A stretch of 64,000 nt of DNA from JAFGMQ01 sp036733345 (GTDB lineage Bacteria > Desulfobacterota > DSM-4660 > Desulfatiglandales > Desulfatiglandaceae), in contig DAINAR010000002.1 of NCBI GenBank assembly GCA_036733345.1, forward strand, positions 62,001 through 126,000. The letters are read 5' to 3'. Made by a program: the position numbers and the translations under genes. This document shows, one piece after another, positions 42,926 through 51,236 of this stretch. The notes under the pieces were generated by a model. It did not search any database and was not told the origin of the DNA. It worked only from the letters and a program-made list of their open reading frames with translations. Within the stretch, counting starts at the first letter, position 1. Each line of letters opens with the position of its first letter.

Positions 42926-43381
42926 ATGGTTATTCAGGAAGTAACACGGATAATTGAACCGATTCTTGAAGAGATGGGCTTTGAGCTGATTGATATTGAG
43001 TATCTTTCAGAACACGGCAGGTGGGTTCTAAGGCTTTTCCTGGATAAAGAAGGGGGCATCACTCTTGATGACTGTGCAAAGGCAAGCAGAGAAATAGGTG
43101 ACTTGATAGATATAAAGGATGTTATCAGCCACGAATATGTCCTTGAAGTTTCATCTCCCGGTCTGAACAGGCGTTTAAAAAGGGATAAGGATTTTTTGCA
43201 GGCCATTGGGCAAAAAATCAGGGTAAAGATGGCAGTCCCGGTGGAAGGGCGTAGAAATTTTACCGGATCTCTGCGGGATTTCAAGGAGGGGATGCTGAAT
43301 CTTGAAACAGCTGCAACTCTGGTTTTGTTGCCCTTGAAGGATATAGAACGGGCTAATATAGTTTATGAATTCGGGCATTAG
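42926..43381 (+). CDS. rimP: Ribosome maturation factor RimP
   Basis: A 151-residue protein that helps assemble the 30S subunit. The two-domain layout is clear: N-terminal IIEPILEEMGFELIDIEYLS, then the conserved DDCAKASREIGDLID and YVLEVSSPGLNRRLKRDKDF linker, then a C-terminal SH3-like domain. Length is normal. It is first in the rimP-nusA-ylxR-infB cluster, as in most bacteria. The ribosome-binding site before the ATG is weak. Confidence 0.95.
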   Translation: MVIQEVTRIIEPILEEMGFELIDIEYLSEHGRWVLRLFLDKEGGITLDDCAKASREIGDLIDIKDVISHEYVLEVSSPGLNRRLKRDKDFLQAIGQKIRVKMAVPVEGRRNFTGSLRDFKEGMLNLETAATLVLLPLKDIERANIVYEFGH

Positions 43382-43412
43382 AAGTCCCAACTTATTTTGG
43401 AGCACGAAAGAT

Positions 43413-44741
43413 ATGGTATCTGATTTGACAAGGATTATTGAACAGGTAAGCCGTGAGAAAGGCCTGGAAAGAAATGTTTTGATTAAGGCACTTGAGGAGG
43501 CAGTAAAGGCTGCAGCCCGGAAAAAATTCGGCCCGGACTACGACTTGGAAGTCAATTTCAATGAAGAACTGGGAGAAATTGAAGTATTTGAGTTTAAGGA
43601 AGTTGTGGAACAGGTTACCGATAAACACATTCAGGTATCCCTGTCTGAGGCCCATGAATTGGATCCTGAGGCTGAACTTGGAGACAGTCTTGGCATGAAG
43701 ATGGACACCGATGCCTTTGGAAGAATAGCCGCTCAGTCAGCAAAACAGGTGGTAATGCAGCGTTTAAAAGAGGCTGAAAGAGATATCGTTTTTGATGACT
43801 TCAAAGACAGACAGGGAGAGATCATCAATGGAATTGCCCAGAGATTCGACAGAGGGTCCATAATTGTCAATCTTGGGAGGACAGAGGCAGAACTGCCTCT
43901 CAAGGAACAGATTCCCAAGGAAACATACAAGCAGGGCGATCGCGTAAGGGCATATATACTTGAAGTAAGACAGTTCAGTCGAGGCCCTCAGATTATTCTT
44001 TCCCGAACTCATCCGAATTTTCTGGCAAGTCTTTTTGAGAGTGAAGTCCCCGAGATTGCCGAGGGCATTGTACAGATTGTTCAAGTCGCAAGAGAACCTG
44101 GTGCAAGGTCGAAGATTGCAGTAACTTCAAAAGATCCTGATGTGGATCCGGTAGGCGCATGTGTGGGCATGAAAGGTTCAAGGGTTCAGGCCGTGGTTCA
44201 GGAACTGCGGGGTGAGAAAATAGATATTATTACCTGGGACTCTGATTCTGCAAAATTTATCTGCAATGCACTTTCGCCGGCTGAAATCATTAGAGTCCTC
44301 GTTGATGAGAGCGAACATTCCATGGAAGTTGTGGTACCTGATGATCAGTTATCGCTTGCCATAGGGAAGAGAGGGCAGAATGTACGGCTGGCATCCAGGT
44401 TGACCGGCTGGAAACTGGATGTGACAGGGGAGAGTAATTATAATCAGACGCTTAAGGAAGGATATAAATCACTGTTAGATCTGCAGGGGATAGGAGATAA
44501 AAAGGCCTATGATCTTTATGAAGGGGGATTCACCTCTGCCAGGGATCTTGCAAACGCTACAGTGGATGATCTTCGCAGCGTTAAGGGTATGACTGATAAG
44601 CAGGCAGAGAAACTGATTGAGAGTGCTGTCGAATATGCCAAAACGAGTGAGATAAAAAAGCAGGCAGAATTGGAACCGGAGGAGACCCCTGCCCGGAAAG
44701 ATGATGCTGATAGCAGTGAAGAAACCCTTGATGAGGAATAA
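43413..44741 (+). CDS. nusA: Transcription elongation/termination factor NusA
   Basis: A 442-residue NusA. Domains in order: N-terminal RNA-polymerase-binding domain, S1 domain (GSIIVNLGRTEAELPLKEQI region), KH1 with GACVGMKGSRVQAVVQELRG, KH2 with LAIGKRGQNVRLASRLTGWK, then helix-hairpin-helix repeats (LLDLQGIGDKKAYDLYEGGF) and an acidic tail. The ATG at 43413 with GGAG ten bases upstream is chosen; an earlier ATG in frame overlaps rimP. It binds RNA polymerase and modulates pausing, termination and antitermination. Confidence 0.95.
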   Translation: MVSDLTRIIEQVSREKGLERNVLIKALEEAVKAAARKKFGPDYDLEVNFNEELGEIEVFEFKEVVEQVTDKHIQVSLSEAHELDPEAELGDSLGMKMDTDAFGRIAAQSAKQVVMQRLKEAERDIVFDDFKDRQGEIINGIAQRFDRGSIIVNLGRTEAELPLKEQIPKETYKQGDRVRAYILEVRQFSRGPQIILSRTHPNFLASLFESEVPEIAEGIVQIVQVAREPGARSKIAVTSKDPDVDPVGACVGMKGSRVQAVVQELRGEKIDIITWDSDSAKFICNALSPAEIIRVLVDESEHSMEVVVPDDQLSLAIGKRGQNVRLASRLTGWKLDVTGESNYNQTLKEGYKSLLDLQGIGDKKAYDLYEGGFTSARDLANATVDDLRSVKGMTDKQAEKLIESAVEYAKTSEIKKQAELEPEETPARKDDADSSEETLDEE

Positions 44742-44976
44742 AAGGGTACATATTCCGATAAGGACATGTATATCCTGCGGAGCAAAAAGAAGCAAAGGAG
44801 AATTGATAAGGATTGCATTGAACTCCAGGGGAGTCGCTGTTTACGATATTAATAGTAAAACAAAGGGCAGGGGGGCCTATGTTTGTCCGAACGCATCCTG
44901 TCTGGAAGTTTTAAAAAACAGCAAACGCCTTAGCAGGGCTTTTAATACAGAAGTGTTTATGGCTAATGATTTTTGA
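44731..44976 (+). CDS. ylxR: YlxR/RnpM-family RNA-binding protein (DUF448)
   Basis: An 81-residue DUF448 protein: RTCISCGAKRSKGELIRIAL then GRGAYVCPNASCLEVLKNSK. The ATG at 44731 overlaps the nusA stop by 11 bases. YlxR (RnpM) binds RNase P RNA or regulates gene expression in other bacteria. The L7Ae-like gene that often follows is absent; 244 bases without a convincing gene separate it from infB. Confidence 0.88.
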   Translation: MRNKRVHIPIRTCISCGAKRSKGELIRIALNSRGVAVYDINSKTKGRGAYVCPNASCLEVLKNSKRLSRAFNTEVFMANDF

Positions 44977-45220
44977 TCAATGTTTGCTTGAAGGCTTTAT
45001 AGAAAGTGAAATTCGACAAAAATGTCCTTTCGATCAGACCACAGGCGAGATAGAATTCTTGTCTTTTCATCATGCAAGTTTTACAGGTTTCTCGTTTCAT
45101 TCGAAATGACAAGTTGAGGAGACTTTTTGCGAGTTCATCATTATTGATCGCCTTGTAAAAAATAATGCTTTTATCCTTCAGTTGGTCGAAAATCAAAATT
45201 GTTAAATAAGAGGGCAGAAT

Positions 45221-47863
45221 ATGAAGAAGGTCAGAGTTTATGAACTGGCTAAAGAACTTGATATGGAAAGCAAAACGCTTTTAGAGAAACTTACAGCCGG
45301 TGGCATGAACATCGCCAATATTATGTGTACTTTGGATGAAAGAGAGATTGCCAAAGCAAAGGATTTATTGTCCGGTTCAGTATCTCCGGTTATCGAGGAA
45401 AAACGGGTAAAACCCAGTATCATCCGACGGCGGAAAAAGGCCCATGTTGAGCCGGAACCACCCCCAGAAGACAGTGAAGTGCCAGAAAAAACTGAGGTTC
45501 AGCAGCATGAGCTACCATTAGAGGAAGCTGTAGAGGAACCTGAAAAAGAAGCTGAGATAAAAGAACCTGTTGAAACAAGGGCCGAAGAGCCCGAACTGGC
45601 GGTTGAAGAGAAAACCCCTCCTGATGAAGCTGTGCAGGAAGCCCCATCTGCCGATGAAGAACCTGTGAAAAAAGAGGCTGTAAAGCCGGTTGAAGACAAG
45701 CCTAAACGCAAAAAGGCAAAAAAGAAGAAAATTGACCAGCCTGCCAGGATTATTAAGCGTCCTGAGGAAGGGCCTTTATCTGAAACCCTGCAAAAACAGG
45801 CTGAAAAGGAAAAGGAAGTTTCAGAGCCTTATGTTGAGCAGCCTGAACCTTCGACGCTAGTGAAAGCCGTAACTGAAGAAGGGGCAGAAAAGGAAGCACC
45901 ATCCAAGAAAAAGAAGGACAAAAAGAAAAGAATTCAGGATGAAAAGCGTTTAGCAGAAGATGTTACTGTTCGTCACCGGAGAAGAGAAATATATGAAAGG
46001 GCTGATCTGTATGAAGGCCGTGAAGCAAAACCCAAGGGAAGAAAGGGCGGCCAAAAAGGAAAACAGGCTGTTAAAAAGCCCAAACATACAGAAATTACAG
46101 TACCCAAGGCCATTAAGAGAAGGATTAAGGTGCAGGAGTTAGTTACAGTTGCTGAACTTGCCAAGGCCATGGGGATCAAATCAACTGAATTGATAAAGAG
46201 TCTGCTTGGACTTGGTTGTTTAGTCAATCTAAACGATTCAATAGATTTTGACACTGCTTCAGTCGTTGCAGTCGAATTTGGCTACGAACTGGAACTGGAA
46301 AACTATGAAGAAGCCCGTTTCATTGCCCCAAAAGAGGATAAGCCTGAGGATTTGAAGCCAAGACCGCCGGTAGTGACCATCATGGGCCATGTGGATCATG
46401 GCAAGACATCCCTGCTCGACTATATAAGGAAATCAAACATTATCGGTGGAGAATCAGGCGGCATAACCCAGCATATCGGCGCCTATTATGTCGAGACCGA
46501 GGGAGGGGATATCGTATTCCTTGACACCCCGGGGCATGAAGCCTTCACTGCCATGCGCGCAAGGGGGGCGAAAGTTACAGATCTTATTGTACTGGTTGTT
46601 GCCGCAGACGATGGTGTGATGCCTCAGACCAAAGAGGCTATTAACCATGCGAGGGCAGCTGATATTCCAATAGTTGTCGCCGTTAATAAAATTGATAAAG
46701 CAGGTGCTGATCCTGATATGGTTAAAAGGGAATTAGCCAAACTGGAACTTTCCCCTGAAGAGTGGGGTGGAGAGACTATTTATGGAAATGTTTCCGCCAA
46801 GACCGGTGAAGGCGTGGATGAATTGTTAAACCTGGTTTTATTGCAGGCTGAAATGCTTGAATTGCTTGGAAATCCGGATAGAAAAGCAGCCGGTGCGATA
46901 ATAGAGGCAAAGCTGGATAAAAGTAAGGGGCCTTTGGCCACAGTCCTTATAAGGAACGGGACACTGAAGCAGGGCGATTTCTTCGTCTGCGGAGAATGCT
47001 TCGGAAGGGTAAGGTCGATGCTGGACTGTTTCGGCAATAAAATGACTTCTGCGGGCCCTTCCATACCTGTTGAGATTCATGGGATATCGGGTGTTCCCAT
47101 GGCCGGGGATGAATTTATTGTAGTTCAGGATGAAAAAACCGCGAAACAGATTATTGAATACCGCAAGATGAAGATTGCAAGGCAGGAAACGGGCAAGAAA
47201 GGCGCAGTAAGCCTTGAAGACCTTTATAAGAAAATGAAAGAGGGAGAGGTAAAAGAACTCAATATCATTTTAAAAACTGATGTTCAGGGTTCTCTTGAAG
47301 CCCTTGCTGACTCGTTAGTCAAGCAGAGCACGGAAGAAGTTAAACTAAGGATTATTCATTCGGCTACAGGGTCAATTACCGAGTCAGACATTATGCTTGC
47401 TTCAGCCTCCGGTGCAATTGTAATCGGCTTTAACGTCAGGGCTAATCCGCGGGTATCCGATCTCGCAGAAAGGGAAAAGGTTGATATCCGGTATTATGAC
47501 GTCATTTACAGCGCTGTTAAGGATATACGTCTGGCAATGACCGGGCTTTTAGAACCTGTATTTAAAGAGCAAATTATTGGACATGTTGACATCAAGGAAG
47601 TGTTTCGTGTTCCTAAAGTAGGTGTTGTTGCGGGATGCCAGGTTTCAGATGGTCATATTGACAGGAATTCCAACGTGAGACTTCTGAGGGACAGCGTCAT
47701 CGTATTCGATGGTAAAGTGTCCTCCCTTAAGCGTTTCAAAGAAGACGTTAAAGAGGTTCAGTCAGGATATGAATGTGGTATCGGCCTGGAGAATTTTAAC
47801 GATATTAAGCCTGGCGACATCTTTGAGGTTTATGAACTTGAGAAAATTGAGGCTGAATTGTAA
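45221..47863 (+). CDS. infB: Translation initiation factor IF-2
   Basis: An 880-residue IF-2. It has an N-terminal IF2_N domain (VRVYELAKELDMESKTLLEK), a long charged, Glu/Lys/Pro-rich linker (about 65-300), a second IF2_N domain (VAELAKAMGIKSTELIKSLL), then the GTPase with G1 GHVDHGKTSLLD at about 388, DTPGHEAF at about 433 and NKID at about 488, followed by domains II-IV. It delivers fMet-tRNA to the 30S subunit. Fits the nusA-infB order. Confidence 0.96.
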   Translation: MKKVRVYELAKELDMESKTLLEKLTAGGMNIANIMCTLDEREIAKAKDLLSGSVSPVIEEKRVKPSIIRRRKKAHVEPEPPPEDSEVPEKTEVQQHELPLEEAVEEPEKEAEIKEPVETRAEEPELAVEEKTPPDEAVQEAPSADEEPVKKEAVKPVEDKPKRKKAKKKKIDQPARIIKRPEEGPLSETLQKQAEKEKEVSEPYVEQPEPSTLVKAVTEEGAEKEAPSKKKKDKKKRIQDEKRLAEDVTVRHRRREIYERADLYEGREAKPKGRKGGQKGKQAVKKPKHTEITVPKAIKRRIKVQELVTVAELAKAMGIKSTELIKSLLGLGCLVNLNDSIDFDTASVVAVEFGYELELENYEEARFIAPKEDKPEDLKPRPPVVTIMGHVDHGKTSLLDYIRKSNIIGGESGGITQHIGAYYVETEGGDIVFLDTPGHEAFTAMRARGAKVTDLIVLVVAADDGVMPQTKEAINHARAADIPIVVAVNKIDKAGADPDMVKRELAKLELSPEEWGGETIYGNVSAKTGEGVDELLNLVLLQAEMLELLGNPDRKAAGAIIEAKLDKSKGPLATVLIRNGTLKQGDFFVCGECFGRVRSMLDCFGNKMTSAGPSIPVEIHGISGVPMAGDEFIVVQDEKTAKQIIEYRKMKIARQETGKKGAVSLEDLYKKMKEGEVKELNIILKTDVQGSLEALADSLVKQSTEEVKLRIIHSATGSITESDIMLASASGAIVIGFNVRANPRVSDLAEREKVDIRYYDVIYSAVKDIRLAMTGLLEPVFKEQIIGHVDIKEVFRVPKVGVVAGCQVSDGHIDRNSNVRLLRDSVIVFDGKVSSLKRFKEDVKEVQSGYECGIGLENFNDIKPGDIFEVYELEKIEAEL

Positions 47864-47922
47864 TCCCAGAAAAGGCTCAAAGATAGAGTTTCTGTGTCTA
47901 TGAATATGGCATTTCGGCTGTT

Positions 47923-48210
47923 ATGGTAGTTGGAACCTTGAAAATCGACTTTCGCTTGTCTGACAATAGATCTCTCAAAGGGAAACGAAAGATCATTAAG
48001 AGTATTCTGGATAAAGTGAGATCCAGATATAATGCTTCCATTGCAGAGGTCGGGTCTAATGATAAGTGGCAAAAGATAGAACTGGGAATCAGTGTGGTCG
48101 GAAACGACAGAAGACATATTGATTCATCTTTAAATCATATTCTTGTATTTATAGAGTCACTTTACCTTGCGGAAATCATCAACATCGAGATGGAAATATT
48201 GAATATATGA
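47923..48210 (+). CDS. ylxP: DUF503 (YlxP-like) protein
   Basis: A 95-residue DUF503 protein: VVGTLKIDFRLSDNRSLKGK then KIIKSILDKVRSRYNASIAE, with the typical SLKxKR motif. It lies between infB and rbfA as in many bacteria. Its role is not settled; links to ribosome function are inferred from context. Confidence 0.85.
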   Translation: MVVGTLKIDFRLSDNRSLKGKRKIIKSILDKVRSRYNASIAEVGSNDKWQKIELGISVVGNDRRHIDSSLNHILVFIESLYLAEIINIEMEILNI

Positions 48211-48270
48211 ATATGCATGAAGAGTATTCTCATAATCTCTCCAGAACAAAAAGCGGAAACGGTAGTATAT

Positions 48271-48636
48271 ATGATTATTGGAAAAAGAGCTGTAAGGGTC
48301 GGTGATCAAATTCTAAAAGAAATTGCAGGCCTGCTTGTGGAAAAGATCGAAGACCCCAGAGTAAAGGGTGTTACGATGACGGGAATACGGCTGAGCAATA
48401 ACCTGAGACAGGCGAAGGTCTTCTTCAGCGTGATTGGAGATAAGGAAAGGGTTGATAAGGCTCAGGCCGGCTTGGACAGCGCTAAAAGCTATATAAAAAA
48501 GGAAATCGGGCAACGCATGTCTTTAAGATATTTGCCGGAAATAGCCTTCCTCCATGATAATTCCTTAGAAAGAGGCAGTCATATGGACGCCCTTTTTGAA
48601 GAGTTACGAAAGTCCGAAGGAAGAGACAGGCATTAG
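48271..48636 (+). CDS. rbfA: Ribosome-binding factor A
   Basis: A 121-residue RbfA with a KH-like fold: RAVRVGDQILKEIAGLLVEK, EDPRVKGVTMTGIRLSNNLR, then AKVFFSVIGDKE and a conserved PEIAFLHDNSLERGSHMDAL. The ATG at 48271 gives the normal N-terminus; an earlier ATG 18 codons upstream adds an unlikely extension. It matures 16S rRNA at helix 1. Confidence 0.93.
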   Translation: MIIGKRAVRVGDQILKEIAGLLVEKIEDPRVKGVTMTGIRLSNNLRQAKVFFSVIGDKERVDKAQAGLDSAKSYIKKEIGQRMSLRYLPEIAFLHDNSLERGSHMDALFEELRKSEGRDRH

Positions 48637-48656
48637 GCAGATCGGATTTTTTAATT

Positions 48657-49661
48657 GTGTTTATAGATTCTAAACCGATAAATTTCAAAAAGAATCTGGA
48701 GAGGATAGCTTCAGTATTACAAAAGGGCAACACTTTTCTTATTATGACTCACAGGGATCCGGACCCGGATGGCATAGGGTCTATGCTTGCCCTTGGCAAA
48801 GCACTCAATAATGATGGAAAAGAGGCCTTTCTTGTTACTGAAGAACCCTTGTTTCCTCCAATCAGTCGGTTAAATGGTGCCGAAAGGATTATTCAAGATA
48901 TTGAATCTGACCGATACTTTGATTGTGTCATAGTGATGGATTCAGGTGAAGTAGAAAGGGTAGGGGGTCCACGCAGCTATCTTGAAGGTGATTTGCCTGT
49001 TATAAATATTGACCATCACGAATCAAACAAACTCTTTGGAGAGATAAATCTGGTTGATTCAAGCAGTTCTTCAACTGCTGAACTGGTTTTTTATGTAATA
49101 AAGGCTGCAGGATTGAATATAAATTCTGATGCAGCTGAAGATATATTTGCAGGTATCCAGGCGGATACGGGTTCTTTTAAATACAACAATGCTACGGCAT
49201 CGTCTCTTAGAATAGCAGCGGATATGATAGAGCTTGGTGCAAACCCCTGGCAGATATCCAGGACAATGATGCAGGAATGCAGCGTCTCCCAGCTGAAATT
49301 GCTGCAAAGTGCCCTTGGCAGCCTTGAATTTTATCATAATGGTGAAATCGGCCTAATGACGCTTTCTCTTGACATGATGAATTTTGAGCGGAACCGGGTG
49401 CTGGAAAGCAATAGATTCATAGACTATCCCAGATTCGTTCAGGGGGTGGAGATTGCCGTATTGATTCGTCAGACCGGTGAGAATGATTACAAGTTCAGCC
49501 TCCGTTCAAATGACAGGGTCAATGTTGCAAGGTTGAGTGCCCGATTCGGAGGAGGTGGCCATATTAGAGCAGCAGGATTTGAGTGTCATGGCTCTTTGGC
49601 CTGTCTGAAAGATAGTTTTTTAAAGGAAGCCGTTGGGTTTTTGGATGAAACAGGTGGTTGA
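48657..49661 (+). CDS. nrnA: DHH-family nanoRNase/pAp phosphatase
   Basis: A 334-residue DHH-DHHA1 phosphoesterase. Metal ligands are in THRDPDPDGIGSMLALG (about 36), VMDSGEVERVG, and IDHHESNKLFG, with the DHHA1 end motif FGGGGHIRAAGFECHG. NrnA degrades 2-5-mer RNAs and dephosphorylates pAp, a product of PAPS use. That is relevant because four sulfotransferases are encoded in the window (inference). The start is GTG 48657. Confidence 0.9.
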   Translation: MFIDSKPINFKKNLERIASVLQKGNTFLIMTHRDPDPDGIGSMLALGKALNNDGKEAFLVTEEPLFPPISRLNGAERIIQDIESDRYFDCVIVMDSGEVERVGGPRSYLEGDLPVINIDHHESNKLFGEINLVDSSSSSTAELVFYVIKAAGLNINSDAAEDIFAGIQADTGSFKYNNATASSLRIAADMIELGANPWQISRTMMQECSVSQLKLLQSALGSLEFYHNGEIGLMTLSLDMMNFERNRVLESNRFIDYPRFVQGVEIAVLIRQTGENDYKFSLRSNDRVNVARLSARFGGGGHIRAAGFECHGSLACLKDSFLKEAVGFLDETGG

Positions 49662-50577
49662 AGGATTACTTCTGATAGACAAAAATGAAGGTGAGACTTC
49701 ATATGACGTAGTTAAGAAGATAAAGTCCGTCCTTAACAAAGGAAACAGGGTAAAGGTAGGACATGCAGGTACTCTTGATCCGTTTGCATCAGGTCTGCTG
49801 ATTATCCTTCTTGGACAAGGCACCGGACTTTCTCCTTTTGTTATGTCTGAAAAAAAGGTCTACCTTGCAACTATGTACCTGGGAGTCGAAACAGACACAT
49901 TAGACCCGACGGGCAGGGTTATTAGAACCAGCGCAGTTTGTGATTTGAAACCTGATCTGATTGAGGAAAAGGCCAGGTATTTTATTGGAGATATTAAACA
50001 GTCACCGCCGATGTATTCGGCTGTCAAATATAAGGGTACACGGGCTTACAGGCTTGCCAGGAAAGGTATTGAAGTCGACCTGCAAATGAGGACTGTGACA
50101 ATAGACTCTCTGCAGATCATTTCTGTTGACCTCCCTGAGATTACAATGGAGGTTAAGTGCTCCAGCGGGACTTATATCAGAAGTCTTGGAGCTGATTTTG
50201 GCAGGGAATTGGGACCTGGCGCCCATATTAAGCATTTGAGAAGACTGGCATGCGGTTCTTTTGATGTAGAGAATGCAATTAATTCAAATGAGCTCCTTGC
50301 TGAAGATGCGCTGTCTGTTTTACTGGACCGCATTATCAATCTGAGAGATGCAATTCCCGGAATGCGAGAGATTGAAGTAGATTCCATCCTTGCAGATAAG
50401 GTGAGGCATGGATATCAACCGGCTCTTAAAGATCTTTGCGAAGATTCGGAAGGGCGGGGATATGAAAATACCTATGTTAAGCTTATTGACAATGAAAGGC
50501 TTTTAGCCGTTGCGGAATTAAATAAAGATAAATTGAAAGGCAGGGGAAAGATAATTATAAAAAAAGTGTTTTATTGA
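49645..50577 (+). CDS. truB: tRNA pseudouridine(55) synthase
   Basis: A 310-residue TruB. GLLLIDKNEGETSYDVVKKI opens it, the catalytic Asp is in GHAGTLDPFASGLLIILLGQ (about 45), and QSPPMYSAVKYKGTRAYRLA plus SSGTYIRSLGADFGRELG are conserved. A PUA-like C-terminus is present. The ATG at 49645 overlaps nrnA by 17 bases. It makes pseudouridine 55 in tRNAs. Confidence 0.94.
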   Translation: MKQVVEGLLLIDKNEGETSYDVVKKIKSVLNKGNRVKVGHAGTLDPFASGLLIILLGQGTGLSPFVMSEKKVYLATMYLGVETDTLDPTGRVIRTSAVCDLKPDLIEEKARYFIGDIKQSPPMYSAVKYKGTRAYRLARKGIEVDLQMRTVTIDSLQIISVDLPEITMEVKCSSGTYIRSLGADFGRELGPGAHIKHLRRLACGSFDVENAINSNELLAEDALSVLLDRIINLRDAIPGMREIEVDSILADKVRHGYQPALKDLCEDSEGRGYENTYVKLIDNERLLAVAELNKDKLKGRGKIIIKKVFY

Positions 50578-50592
50578 ATTTAGCTGATAGTT

Positions 50593-50703
50593 GCCCCGTT
50601 GCAGAAAGCCCCCGGCTTCCGCTGGGGGGATGCATGCTTTCTGCCGATTGCGGGATGTCGCATTTTGGAATGGAGCCTCCGGTTCCTGCCGGAGCAGTTC
50701 CAA
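50593..50703. repeat. REP-like hairpin repeat, copy 1
   Basis: Shares about 100 bases with 62562-62660, including GCAGAAAGCCCCC and GAATGGAGCCTCCGG. Here the first stem is interrupted (GCTGGGGGGATGCATGCTTTCTGC). It lies between truB and rpsO, in a 270-base gap whose rest is AT-rich and presumably holds the rpsO promoter. Confidence 0.75.
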
Positions 50704-50847
50704 TGGTAAATGATAGTTTATTAGGATGAATATTTATTTTATTTATATTTAATTGATAATTTTATTATGAATTTGGTGCTTGGCAGGTCTGGTATAAATA
50801 ATTACAAATGTAGGTTGACTATATAAAAAACTAGGAGGTAGACGAAA

Positions 50848-51117
50848 GTGGTTTTAACACCTGAGGTTAAAAAAGAAATCATTAACAGGTTCAAGATTAA
50901 TGAAAAGGATACGGGCTCATCAGAGGTCCAGATTGCCCTTCTCAGCAATCGAATTCAGTACCTTACTGATCATTTTAAGGTACACAAAAAGGATCATCAT
51001 TCACGGCGCGGTTTATTGAAGCTGGTAGGCCAGAGGAGGAGATTACTCAACTATTTGAAGAAAAAAGATGCAGAGAAATATATGAGTGTAATTAAAGATC
51101 TTGGAATCAGAAGGTAA
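50848..51117 (+). CDS. rpsO: 30S ribosomal protein S15
   Basis: An 89-residue S15: GSSEVQIALLSNRIQYLTDH, FKVHKKDHHSRRGLLKLVGQ, RRRLLNYLKKKD. Start is GTG with AGGAGGT eight bases upstream. S15 binds the central domain of 16S rRNA. It is followed by pnp, the classical rpsO-pnp order. Confidence 0.96.
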   Translation: MVLTPEVKKEIINRFKINEKDTGSSEVQIALLSNRIQYLTDHFKVHKKDHHSRRGLLKLVGQRRRLLNYLKKKDAEKYMSVIKDLGIRR

Positions 51118-51236
51118 TAAATTAGAAATAAAGGCTGCTTATTGCAGCTGCCACGGGCAGGAGTTATATGCGATAATTTTCTCAGCCCGAAGTTACTCAA
51201 TTGAAAATCGCAAAAAATGAAAGGATTAAATTGGAA

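Noticed and set aside
43392..44084. Several minus-strand frames opposite nusA
   Set aside because: They are shadows of a well-supported gene on the plus strand.
44963..45196. 77-residue minus-strand protein between ylxR and infB
   Set aside because: Opposite strand to the operon, with no recognisable domain; the stretch looks like an intergenic repeat. It does not replace the missing L7Ae-like gene.
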